The notes: generated from the sequence alone by a model not told the origin. A DNA stretch of 7,956 bases from Deltaproteobacteria bacterium (GCA_019313605.1 JAFDAW010000123.1:1-7956); one strand, 5' to 3'. Positions 1-6,193 are shown, counted from the stretch's first letter. Program-made: numbers and translations.

Positions 1-585
1 AACCCATAGTTCCGCGATGCGCATAACAGCCTGGGGAACAAAACTTGCGGCTTTAAGAACAAATGTATTCCCGGTTGCGATGCACAGGGGCGCCATCCAG
101 CCCATGGGAATCATCGACGGAAAATTCCAAGGCGCGATTCCGCCGAAAACACCCAAGGGATGGTTATACAAAACGGTGTCATAACCACGAGAAATATTCA
201 TGATCGATTCGCCCTTCAGGAGATGGGGAATCGCGCATGCATATTCAACAACTTCGGTAACCTTGAGCACATCACCCATGGCTTCATCCCACTTCTTCCC
301 TTCGGAAGAAGCCACGATATGAGTCAACTCATCAAGGTGTTTGTCCAGCAACGCCTTCAATTTGAATAGAACCTGAACACGCTGGTTGGGCGGCGTATCC
401 GCCCATTCCGGATATGCTGCCTTTGCCGCTTCAATGGCCGATTCCACTTCTCTCTGGGTGCACTGCGGTGCCCGATGGGTCACCGCGCCGGTCGAGGGGT
501 CGTAGCAATCCATGTATTGCTTGGTTTCTGATTCGTGGAACTCATTGTTCACGAAATATTTCATTCGAATCGGTTCGTTCGCCAT
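1..585 (-). CDS. mmsA: Methylmalonate-semialdehyde dehydrogenase-type aldehyde dehydrogenase (N-terminal part, cut by window edge)
   Basis: The first 195 residues are visible; the catalytic Cys and C-terminal half lie beyond base 1. The family is NAD-dependent and CoA-acylating, oxidising (methyl)malonate semialdehyde to propionyl- or acetyl-CoA in valine, inositol or beta-alanine breakdown in the cytoplasm. Family traits seen are a substrate-domain start with DPSTGAV (29-35), the MMSDH-like stretch from EGKKWDEAMGDV through EVVEYACAIPHLLKGE (95-126), and the NAD-binding segment APWNFP (151-156) with GNTFVLK (172-178). Odd points: canonical MMSDHs usually have PFNFP and an EGKT motif, whereas here it is PWNFP and EGKK, so the exact substrate is open and another ALDH is possible. 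The start is ATG at 585, preceded by a purine-rich GGGAGAGAAG about 5 bases upstream. A candidate promoter lies at 631-658. The aldehyde dehydrogenase assignment is firm, the subfamily fairly so. Confidence 0.88.
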   Translation of the reverse strand, partial: MANEPIRMKYFVNNEFHESETKQYMDCYDPSTGAVTHRAPQCTQREVESAIEAAKAAYPEWADTPPNQRVQVLFKLKALLDKHLDELTHIVASSEGKKWDEAMGDVLKVTEVVEYACAIPHLLKGESIMNISRGYDTVLYNHPLGVFGGIAPWNFPSMIPMGWMAPLCIATGNTFVLKAASFVPQAVMRIAELWV

Positions 586-613
586 TTCCACTTCTCTCCC
601 GGGCGTTAGTGGC

Positions 614-799
614 CTAAAGGGACCATTCAGAATATAACAGCGCGATTCGTAGCGTCATGCCTGTTAACTCGTTAACCCACCGGGTGGTGCCGAGGGGGTA
701 ACCAATCACGCAGGAGCCGGCATAACCAAGCATCCCAAGAAGCCAGGCGATTCCCAACAGCGCGATCTGAGGGGCGAAGAAACCGAGACCGCCGCTCAC
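614..799 (-). CDS. Small hypothetical membrane protein (61 aa), possibly a gene fragment
   Basis: The 61-residue frame starts with GTG at 799, whose first four bases (GTGA) overlap the stop of the upstream frame, an arrangement typical of translational coupling; GGAGGGTCAGG lies just before it. Residues about 7-32 form one hydrophobic segment (APQIALLGIAWLLGMLGYAG), probably a membrane helix, followed by a Gly/Pro turn and TTRWVNEL. Codons are G/C-ending up to about residue 46; the tail (TGMTLRIALLYSEWSL) has poor codon usage and overlaps the candidate promoter of the next gene. That suggests a truncated or decayed membrane protein rather than a complete one. I do not recognise the family. 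The stop lies 28 bases before the dehydrogenase start, so readthrough into that gene is possible. Confidence 0.4.
   Translation of the reverse strand: MSGGLGFFAPQIALLGIAWLLGMLGYAGSCVIGYPLGTTRWVNELTGMTLRIALLYSEWSL
631..658 (-). promoter_or_regulatory. Candidate sigma-70-type promoter for the dehydrogenase gene
   Basis: Reading the minus strand, ATGACG (653-658) and TATATT (631-636) are separated by 16 bases, resembling -35 TTGACA and -10 TATAAT. Transcription would begin near 624, giving a leader of about 40 bases before the ATG at 585. The element lies inside the 3' end of the small reading frame 614-799, exactly where that frame's codon usage loses its G/C third-position bias. This is a pattern match only. 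Confidence 0.4.
663..676. repeat. GTTAAC-N2-GTTAAC palindrome, possible operator
   Basis: Two copies of the self-complementary hexamer GTTAAC flank a TC centre, so the whole 14-mer is an inverted repeat. It sits four bases upstream of the candidate -35 element (653-658, minus strand) of the dehydrogenase gene, a usual place for an activator or repressor site. No binding protein can be named. Confidence 0.35.
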
Positions 800-1125
800 C
801 CTGACCCTCCATTCACGGATCCGGCTTCGAGGAGTCCTTTCCGCCCCGAGGAGACCAGGAGCCCGTCCACCCAGAAGTCCACGAGTTGGAAGTAGTCTTC
901 GACGTCCGGCTCCCCCAAGGAGCTCAACCAGCTTTTCGCCAAAGAGGCGTGCATCGATCTCGCCACCCGCTTGCTCGGATTCTCCTCTTGGACCTCCTTT
1001 CCCTCAGGGTCGTTCTTCGCCAGTCCAACCGCGAGATTGCAGATCGCTTGCCGCCGGTGGAATCGGCCGATTTCCACCGGCCGAGCCGCTCCGGCAACCG
1101 CTGTGTGAACGCGTGCGCTCTCCAT
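796..1125 (-). CDS. Hypothetical protein (about 109 aa), start uncertain
   Basis: This minus-strand frame encodes a soluble, charged, probably helical protein. Its C-terminal half, from ARSMHASLAKSWL through DVEDYFQLVDFWVDGLLV, has the look of the ligand-domain helices of a TetR-type regulator, but no HTH is present, so this is only a guess; it could be the remains of one. Codons are mostly G/C-ending, which argues for real or recently real coding. The stop overlaps the GTG start of the next frame by four bases. The start is unclear: ATG at 1125 has no ribosome site, lies beside the divergent sigma-54 promoter, and puts the palindrome 1054-1080 inside the coding region. A later start such as GTG in the palindrome or ATG at about 950 is possible. 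Confidence 0.4.
   Translation of the reverse strand: MESARVHTAVAGAARPVEIGRFHRRQAICNLAVGLAKNDPEGKEVQEENPSKRVARSMHASLAKSWLSSLGEPDVEDYFQLVDFWVDGLLVSSGRKGLLEAGSVNGGSG
1054..1080. promoter_or_regulatory. 27-bp dyad, candidate upstream activator site
   Basis: Arms CCGGTGGAA (1054-1062) and TTCCACCGG (1072-1080) are perfect inverted repeats around a TCGGCCGAT centre that nearly completes the palindrome. The centre lies about 88 bases upstream of the start site predicted from the sigma-54 promoter at 1129-1144, within the usual range of enhancer sites bound by the Fis-type HTH of sigma-54 activators. I see no second copy of the arms in the window. The likeliest ligand is the activator encoded just downstream; that is inference. 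Confidence 0.5.
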
Positions 1126-1128
1126 CAC

Positions 1129-1144
1129 TGGCACGCGAATTGCT
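1129..1144 (+). promoter_or_regulatory. Sigma-54 (-24/-12) promoter
   Basis: TGGCACGCGAATTGCT matches the consensus TGGCAC-N5-TTGCW at every fixed base, with GG at 1130-1131 and GC at 1142-1143 in correct spacing. Transcription would start near 1154, leaving a leader of about 20 bases that contains the GGAGG ribosome site of the gene at 1176. The target gene is itself a sigma-54 activator, so positive autoregulation is likely. Confidence 0.8.
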
Positions 1145-1175
1145 CATACGGCGCGCCGGGGGAGACGGAGGCACG

Positions 1176-2537
1176 ATGGATTCGATTCGATCAATTGTCT
1201 GGATTGGCGACGAGCGACTGGCTGTAGCGTTGGCGGCCGACTGCCCGACGCTCGAACTCGTCTGGGAACGCGACGTCGCGGGAGCACGCGCACTCCCGCT
1301 CGGAGATTTCGATGCGTTGCTGCTCGCGTGCGAGGATTCGAAACAAGCATTCGAGGCCTTGGAGGCTCTCTCCCACCGGCGCCCTCTCCCGCCGATTTTC
1401 TTGCAACTCGAATCCGCGGGAGACCTCCCGCTGCGCGAGTTTCGGGAACGCGGCGCAGCGGATGTCTTCTGCTGCGGAGCAGATCCGACCGCCCGAGCGC
1501 TGAAGCGAGCGCTATTTCAGGGCATGGCGAAAATCGATCGATCCGCGAAGCCCTCCGTGGCGGTGAGGGTTGAGGGCTCGCAGCGTCAGCCCAGCACCAA
1601 GATCGTCGGCACCAGCCCACAGATCGCAGAGGTCCTCGCCTTGATCGAGCACGCCAGCAGGTCTCGCGTAACCGTGCTCATCACCGGCGAGACGGGAACC
1701 GGAAAAGAATTGCTCGCGCGAGAAATCCACGAGAAGAGTTCGATTCGAGAGGCCCCTTTCGTCGCCGTCAACTGCGCGGCGTTTCCCGAATCTCTGCTCG
1801 AGAGCGAACTGTTCGGCCACCAAAGAGGCGCATTCACAGGCGCGGATCGCGACAAATCGGGCCTGTTCGAAGCGGCCAATGGCGGGACTCTCTTCCTCGA
1901 CGAGATCGGAGAGACCACCCGCCCTTTTCAGGCAAAGCTGCTGCGCGTATTGCAAGAGAGAGAGGTGCGTCCGATCGGCAGCTCTCGAACGCGCAAGATC
2001 AATGTCCGCGTCGTCGCTGCAACGAATCGAAACCTGCGCCGCGAGGCGAGTGACGCGCAGTTCAGACCCGACCTCTATTACAGGCTCGCGGTGTTTCCGA
2101 TCCACGTGCCGCCGCTACGGGAGCGACCTGCCGACATCCTGCCTCTTGCCAACCATTTCCTCTCCCGTTACGGGAAGCTCGACGGGCGGCCCGGCGCGCT
2201 CCTATCCGGTGACTCTCGCCACCTGTTGCAGAGCTACGGCTGGCCGGGAAATGTGCGCGAACTCGAAAATGAAATCCAGCGAGCCCTTGCCGTTTCGGGC
2301 TCCGACGATGAACTCACTCCCGCGCAGTTCTCCACGCGCTTGCTCGAGGTACTCGAACCCGTACAGGCCGTCGTACAGCCGGGCGATTCGCTACGCGAGA
2401 CGCTCGCGCGAGTAGAGGCCTGGTTGATCCGCCACGCACTCGAAGCCAACAGCGGCCGGCGCGCCACAACCGCGCGGCTGCTCGGGATCACTCGGGAAGG
2501 CCTCTACAAAAAAATGAAACGGCACGGAATTACGTGA
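1176..2537 (+). CDS. Sigma-54-dependent transcriptional activator (NtrC/FleQ-like, degenerate receiver)
   Basis: A 453-residue bacterial enhancer-binding protein that hydrolyses ATP to open sigma-54 promoter complexes. Residues 6-115 resemble a receiver fold, but where the phospho-accepting Asp belongs the strand reads DALLLAC (46-52), so phosphorylation is unlikely. The AAA+ core is complete: Walker A GETGTGKE (171-178), sigma-54-contacting GAFTGA (218-223), Walker B LFLDE (239-243), sensor I AATNRN (281-286), arginine-finger region FRPDLYYRL (296-304) and sensor II WPGNVREL (356-363). A Fis-type HTH (about 426-450) ends in EGLYKKMKRHGIT. ATG 1176 is chosen because GGAGG lies four bases upstream and because the in-frame GTG at 1113 would precede the sigma-54 promoter. 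No histidine kinase is adjacent, so the signal is unknown. Target genes beyond itself are not evident: no other good -24/-12 site was found. Confidence 0.96.
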   Translation: MDSIRSIVWIGDERLAVALAADCPTLELVWERDVAGARALPLGDFDALLLACEDSKQAFEALEALSHRRPLPPIFLQLESAGDLPLREFRERGAADVFCCGADPTARALKRALFQGMAKIDRSAKPSVAVRVEGSQRQPSTKIVGTSPQIAEVLALIEHASRSRVTVLITGETGTGKELLAREIHEKSSIREAPFVAVNCAAFPESLLESELFGHQRGAFTGADRDKSGLFEAANGGTLFLDEIGETTRPFQAKLLRVLQEREVRPIGSSRTRKINVRVVAATNRNLRREASDAQFRPDLYYRLAVFPIHVPPLRERPADILPLANHFLSRYGKLDGRPGALLSGDSRHLLQSYGWPGNVRELENEIQRALAVSGSDDELTPAQFSTRLLEVLEPVQAVVQPGDSLRETLARVEAWLIRHALEANSGRRATTARLLGITREGLYKKMKRHGIT

Positions 2538-2801
2538 GAAGGCTTGTACAGCTAGATGCAATGCTCAGCTGGGAAAAATTCCGGGGGGTAGTGACGGGAC
2601 TCAAACCTACCCGATTCGGGATTCAATATCATAGCGACTGAGTTCCCTTCTCCTTTCGGAGGCCGGAACCCTCTCTTAGATCATCGCCCCCCCCAATGGC
2701 TCCAAACTCGGCTGACAGCTTACACTGCTCTCGTTTCCGCTCGACTAACTATTTGAACAATACGGCGGTAGCCTTCTCCCGAGAACGGTTTGGAGGAAAT
2801 C

Positions 2802-3374
2802 ATGACACTGATGGAAATCTCACAGGTACTGGGCAACGTGGGTGAGTTTGTGGGTGCGGTCGCGGTGGTTGCGACTCTCTTGTACCTGGCGATTCAGGTT
2901 CGGGAGGCGGGTAGGTCGTCCAAACTTGCAGCTGTGCAAGCCAACCGCGCAACGAGAATTGCTTGGCTCAGCTCTATTCGTGATTCTTCGCATCTTCCAG
3001 CGATTCAAGCGAAGGCCCTGGCGGGCGAAGCCCTGGAAGCAGAGGACGAACTCAGGCTGGTCCATCATTATTCAGCCAACTGGGGCCTTTTCTATTCCGA
3101 GTGGGTGCAGCGAGAGCTGGGCTTGATGGGAGAATTCGCCACGTCGGACGACATGGACATGAAATTCCTGCTGTCGTCACCGCGTGCGATGGATGTTTGG
3201 CGAGGCGTTGGTGAGCACATATACCCCGCTCCCTTTGTTGAGTATGTGAACAAGGCCGCACCCACACGCGAGGCGGGGACTGGAACCTCGTTTATTGAGA
3301 ATCTGATCAAGGCCGCGACCACACGCGAGGCGGGATCGGCTGGGGACTCTCCTCCTTCTTCCTCTGACACTTGA
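2802..3374 (+). CDS. Uncharacterised membrane-anchored protein with duplicated C-terminus
   Basis: A 190-residue protein with an N-terminal amphipathic start, one strong membrane helix (about 13-32, ending LLYLAIQVRE), then a helical soluble domain. This layout, TM helix followed by 'IQVR' and a region with aromatic motifs such as NWGLFYSEWVQRELG, matches a widespread family of small uncharacterised bacterial proteins; no biochemical role is known to me. ATG 2802 is preferred over the in-frame TTG at 2790 because GGAGG (2792-2796) sits five bases before it. The C-terminus is unusual: a 19-residue unit (145-163, FVEYVNKAAPTREAG...) is repeated at 164-182 (FIENLIKAATTREAG...), then a Ser/Pro tail. 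No partner gene is evident; the upstream gap of 264 bases implies its own promoter. Confidence 0.8.
   Translation: MTLMEISQVLGNVGEFVGAVAVVATLLYLAIQVREAGRSSKLAAVQANRATRIAWLSSIRDSSHLPAIQAKALAGEALEAEDELRLVHHYSANWGLFYSEWVQRELGLMGEFATSDDMDMKFLLSSPRAMDVWRGVGEHIYPAPFVEYVNKAAPTREAGTGTSFIENLIKAATTREAGSAGDSPPSSSDT
3234..3347 (+). repeat. Two tandem 57-bp units inside the coding sequence
   Basis: The segment starting CAAGGCCGC at 3251 recurs at 3308, exactly 57 bases later. Over the best 27 bases only two differ (CAAGGCCGC then CCACACGCGAGGCGGG in both). Because 57 is a multiple of three, the duplication is in frame and yields the paired 19-residue units at the end of the protein. The high nucleotide identity suggests a fairly recent duplication. 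Confidence 0.8.
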
Positions 3375-3560
3375 AGTTGATCGTCAGTGGGTAGTTGCTT
3401 CAGACGGGGAATTCCGCTGGGAGCGAGGTGCCGAGCGACGCGCTGTGGCTGCGTCGCCCAGCGCGTTCCAATCGAAGTCGTAGTCTTCACGCATCAACCT
3501 TGGATCATTAAGCGACCGTCGCTGGCCTGTGCCACGCAGCTGAGCGACCGGTCGCAGCCC
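3375..3560. other. Intergenic stretch, no supported gene
   Basis: Nothing with a start, ribosome site and good codon use is seen. On the minus strand, about 3440-3600 stays open and reads SLNDPRLMREDYDFDWNALG in its central part with plausible codons, but it lacks a convincing start and ends within a few dozen codons. It may be a gene scrap or chance. No terminator with a T-tract was found after the stop at 3374. Confidence 0.4.
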
Positions 3561-3701
3561 TTCTTCAAGACCCGATTGGCCCCGGTTCCCAACGGAAACC
3601 GGCTTCGCCTAACTTGCCGGAATGTTGCCACCAGCCTGCCGCTGGAATTACCCGACAACGAGGGCCTCTACAAGTAGATGAAGCGGCACGGCATCACTTG
3701 A
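3560..3701 (+). pseudogene. Decayed 3' end of a second sigma-54 activator gene
   Basis: The last codons (3660-3701) translate as EGLYK, stop, MKRHGIT, stop, matching the C-terminus EGLYKKMKRHGIT of the intact activator at 1176-2537 except that one Lys codon is TAG. Codon pairs differ mainly at third positions (for example GAA/GAG, ATT/ATC, ACG/ACT), the mark of two paralogues that diverged under selection before one decayed. Just upstream, GGA ATT ACC CGA (GITR) also matches the intact HTH but in another frame, so at least one indel is present. Farther left, AACGGAAACCGG (NGNR) may correspond to the NSGRR region of the intact copy; the left limit is approximate. No AAA+ domain remains in the adjoining sequence. 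Confidence 0.75.
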
Positions 3702-3785
3702 AATAACGCTCACGCCGAGAGATCAGGCCGTTTCTTGGGTAAACGCTGGACATCGGCGCGCCGCGCGCCTATCGATTGCCACGGC

Positions 3786-5021
3786 ATGGGATGGATCCAA
3801 CGGCAGATCGAGGAAATCGAACGCGACCGGGCGTTGCAGCTCTTCGGCTTGGCGCTCGCCCTCGCGAATGTGCTGACGTTTGCGTTCTGGCAGTTCACGC
3901 TACCGGTGGTGGAGATTCTCGCCCCCGACGCGGTTCCGATTTGCTGGCCGTTCTTCAACGACTGCCATCTGGTTCGGGGGCTCTCCGAGAGCGCACTCAG
4001 CGGGCTGCTCTGGGGCTACCTGGCGGCCTCCCTGGTCGCCGTCGTGGCGTTTGCCAGCCCGCGTTTCGCGTGGCTCGGTTACTGGATTCTCTTCGCGCTG
4101 CTCTTCTATCGCGGCTTCTTTCTCTTCCAGGACTACCGGCTGCGGCTCAACCAACACTACATGCTCTACTGGTCGATGTTCGCGTTCCTGTTCGTACCCG
4201 GAAAGCGCATGGCCATCCGTTACCTCGTCGTGCTGTTCTATTTCTGGGCGGGCATCATCAAACTCAACCCAGAGTGGATCTCGGGCGCGGCTCTCTACGG
4301 CGAGTCTCTCCTGCTGATTCCCGATTCGCTCATCTCCGCGGCCTGTATCTACGTGGTGGTCCTCGAACTGCTCTTGATTTTCGCCTTGCTCTCGAGCCGC
4401 GCTTGGTGGTTCTGGGCGACGCTCGCGCAACTGGCGATGTTCCACCTGATCTCCTGGGGTATCGTCGGCTTCTATTACCCGTTACTGATGGCGTGCATCC
4501 TGAGCATCTTCGTGCTCGAGCGCTACATCCAGCCACCGCTGCAACGAGAGAAGCCCGGCACACCGTCGCTCACGCGCGGCCGGCGCGTTGCGCTCGGCGT
4601 GTTGCTGGGCGGGTTCTTCAGCATCCAGTTCCTTCCCTACGCTTACCCGGGAGACTCGGCGATTACCGGCGAGGGGCGCTTTTTTGCGCTGCACATGTTC
4701 GACGCGCCGATCGAGTGCCAGGCCGTCGCCTTGAAAACCACCGCAGGCGGGCAGCAGGCGCTCGCCCCCCTGCAGGCGCGCAACCTCTCCGAGCGGGTTC
4801 ATTGTGATCCCATCGTGTTCTGGAGCATGGCGCGCCACATCTGTCGCTCCAACCGCGCCGACCCCGATTTCGTGGACATCGGTGTACTCGTTCGCACGCG
4901 TCGCGTGGGGCAGGCCGACTGGCAACGCGTCATCGAGATCGATCGCTTCTGCCAGATCGATCCAGCGTATCGGGCGTTTGGGCATAACGACTGGATTCTG
5001 ATCGACTCGGAGCCGCAGTGA
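3786..5021 (+). CDS. HTTM-domain multi-pass membrane protein (vitamin K carboxylase-like fold)
   Basis: A 411-residue inner-membrane protein. Residues 1-20 are an amphipathic, charged start; hydrophobic segments lie around 18-40, 68-90, 94-114, 124-138, 142-160, 180-202, 206-240 and 267-283. The motif FYFWAGIIKLNPEWISG (151-167) is the hallmark of the HTTM family, where the Lys in 'AG.IKL...W' matches the catalytic-region Lys of vitamin K-dependent gamma-carboxylase. The following GEGRFFALHMFD (295-306) matches the conserved segment after the last helices. A soluble C-terminal domain of about 100 residues with four Cys (340, 353, 389 and one near 311) follows. Bacterial members are mostly uncharacterised, so enzymatic activity is unproven. 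ATG 3786 is chosen over an in-frame TTG at 3735, as the extra 17 residues look unlike a protein start; neither has a good ribosome site. Confidence 0.82.
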   Translation: MGWIQRQIEEIERDRALQLFGLALALANVLTFAFWQFTLPVVEILAPDAVPICWPFFNDCHLVRGLSESALSGLLWGYLAASLVAVVAFASPRFAWLGYWILFALLFYRGFFLFQDYRLRLNQHYMLYWSMFAFLFVPGKRMAIRYLVVLFYFWAGIIKLNPEWISGAALYGESLLLIPDSLISAACIYVVVLELLLIFALLSSRAWWFWATLAQLAMFHLISWGIVGFYYPLLMACILSIFVLERYIQPPLQREKPGTPSLTRGRRVALGVLLGGFFSIQFLPYAYPGDSAITGEGRFFALHMFDAPIECQAVALKTTAGGQQALAPLQARNLSERVHCDPIVFWSMARHICRSNRADPDFVDIGVLVRTRRVGQADWQRVIEIDRFCQIDPAYRAFGHNDWILIDSEPQ

Positions 5022-5115
5022 GACGCGTCGCGTTTCACTGGATCGCAGGCCGCAGTGCCTTCATCACCTTGGAGCCCGCTTAGCGGAGGATCCTGGCGAT
5101 CTCGGAGGGGTGAGC

Positions 5116-6120
5116 CTAATACCCGATAAAGCTGAGGGTGACCGCCGCGGCCTCGCGCACCTCGGCGTTTGAGTGCTGGAGCAGGGGCGTGATCTCGGAT
5201 CCCATCGAGGCATCCCCGATCCACTCGATGGAGTCGAGCGCGGCGAGCACCACCTGCGGGTCCGGGTCGCTCAGGGCGCGCAGCAAAGCACCCCGCGCTG
5301 CGGTGTCCTCCTGCGGGGCATCGCTCAGCGCCGACAAGGCGGCCTTGCGGACGCCCGCGTCGGGGTCGTTCAGCGCGAGATCGGTCAGGGCGGGGATGGT
5401 CTCATCGTCGGCCCGCAGGCCTTCGGCCGCATCGGCACGGATGGCCGGATCGTCGTCGTCGAGCTGGCTGAAGTTCTCTTCCCGACGCCGCTCGAGCCGC
5501 TCGAGCCGCTCGGCCTGGGCGATCGGGTCGCGCTCGATGTTCCGGGAGGCTCGCTCGCGAGCCCGGCTTGAAATCCAATCCGATTTGGCCGGGGCCTTGG
5601 CGGCCAGGTCGGGCGCCGCGACGTCGGTGGCCGAGAAGTCGCCCACGGCGACCTGCTCGAGCACGCGTTCGCCTGACGCTGCCACGCCGAAGTAGAGCGC
5701 ATAGGGCCCCCCCTCGAGCAGATTCCCGAGCACTTCTTCCAGCAAAGCGTCGACGGTGTCGATGGTCACGAGTTCCTCGAGCCGGATTCCCGGGGCGAAC
5801 TTGAGAAGGAAGCCGGTGCTGCGCTCGAGCTCTGCCAGGACCATCCGGCGCGAGACCTGGTTCGCGCGGACCGTGACGCCCCATTCCGACAGCGACACCA
5901 GGACCGAGCCGGGCGCGGGCAGCGCAAGGGAGGGCGGCTCAGCGCGTCGCGCGCGCGGCTCCGCCACAGCTGTCTCTGCCGCACTCTCGACCCCCGGCTC
6001 CGCTTTCGGCGCCAGAGACTCGTCGCCTGAGCAGCCCAGCAGAAGTCCAACCGTGGCGAGCCAGACGAGTCCGGCACCCGTCGCAAGAGTCTTCACCACT
6101 TCGCGTCTCACCCTTCGCAT
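5116..6120 (-). CDS. Lipoprotein with secretin-N-like domain and C-terminal HEAT repeats
   Basis: A 334-residue exported protein. It has an Arg/Lys-rich start, hydrophobic core and lipobox LLLGC with the lipidated Cys at 30, so it is probably anchored in the envelope. An Ala/Glu/Pro linker (about 31-75) follows. Residues about 78-146 (VTVRANQVSRRMVLAELERS... then ELVTIDTVDALLEEVL) have the strand-helix pattern of STN/secretin N-terminal domains. A charged helical stretch (about 185-215, RLERLERRREEN) leads to three or four HEAT-like repeats (about 220-334) with motifs such as DPDAGVRKAALSAL and NAEVREAAAVTLSFIG. HEAT repeats usually bind protein partners; the partner is unknown. The second ATG (6120) is preferred, since GGGAGA lies about seven bases before it but touches the first ATG (6126). 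It is convergent with the HTTM gene and downstream of the secreted-protein gene, separated from it by a terminator. Confidence 0.85.
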   Translation of the reverse strand: MRRVRREVVKTLATGAGLVWLATVGLLLGCSGDESLAPKAEPGVESAAETAVAEPRARRAEPPSLALPAPGSVLVSLSEWGVTVRANQVSRRMVLAELERSTGFLLKFAPGIRLEELVTIDTVDALLEEVLGNLLEGGPYALYFGVAASGERVLEQVAVGDFSATDVAAPDLAAKAPAKSDWISSRARERASRNIERDPIAQAERLERLERRREENFSQLDDDDPAIRADAAEGLRADDETIPALTDLALNDPDAGVRKAALSALSDAPQEDTAARGALLRALSDPDPQVVLAALDSIEWIGDASMGSEITPLLQHSNAEVREAAAVTLSFIGY

Positions 6121-6193
6121 CGCCATTCTCCCGGGACCCCGGCGCAGCCGCGACGCACCCGCGCCGACCGCTTTCGGAGCCCCACGCGGGATC

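Noticed and set aside
1113..1175. GTG start giving a 21-residue longer activator
   Set aside because: It precedes the predicted sigma-54 transcription start near 1154 and has no ribosome site; ATG 1176 has GGAGG.
886..1227. Plus-strand open frame running into the activator start
   Set aside because: Out of frame with the activator, covers the dyad and sigma-54 promoter, has no ribosome site and no recognisable protein.
1512..2105. Long minus-strand open frames opposite the activator and other genes
   Set aside because: High-GC antisense shadows with Arg/Ala-rich, non-protein-like composition and no ribosome sites.
2586..2612. GGGTAG...CTACCC hairpin as terminator of the activator gene
   Set aside because: Six-base stem with a 15-base loop and no T-tract after it; too weak to call.
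2583..2660. tRNA-like pattern on the minus strand (GGTTTGAGTCCC resembling a T-arm, ACTCAG resembling a D-arm)
   Set aside because: The T-stem has a mismatch and wobbles, the two acceptor strands do not pair, and no proper anticodon stem forms. At best it is a very decayed relic, more likely chance.
3786..5021. Genuine vitamin K-dependent gamma-carboxylase
   Set aside because: Only the shared membrane motif is evident; the protein is much shorter than true carboxylases and its tail differs.
5076..5086. CCGCT-T-AGCGG palindrome between the convergent HTTM and lipoprotein genes
   Set aside because: A one-base centre cannot form a hairpin and there is no T-tract on either side.
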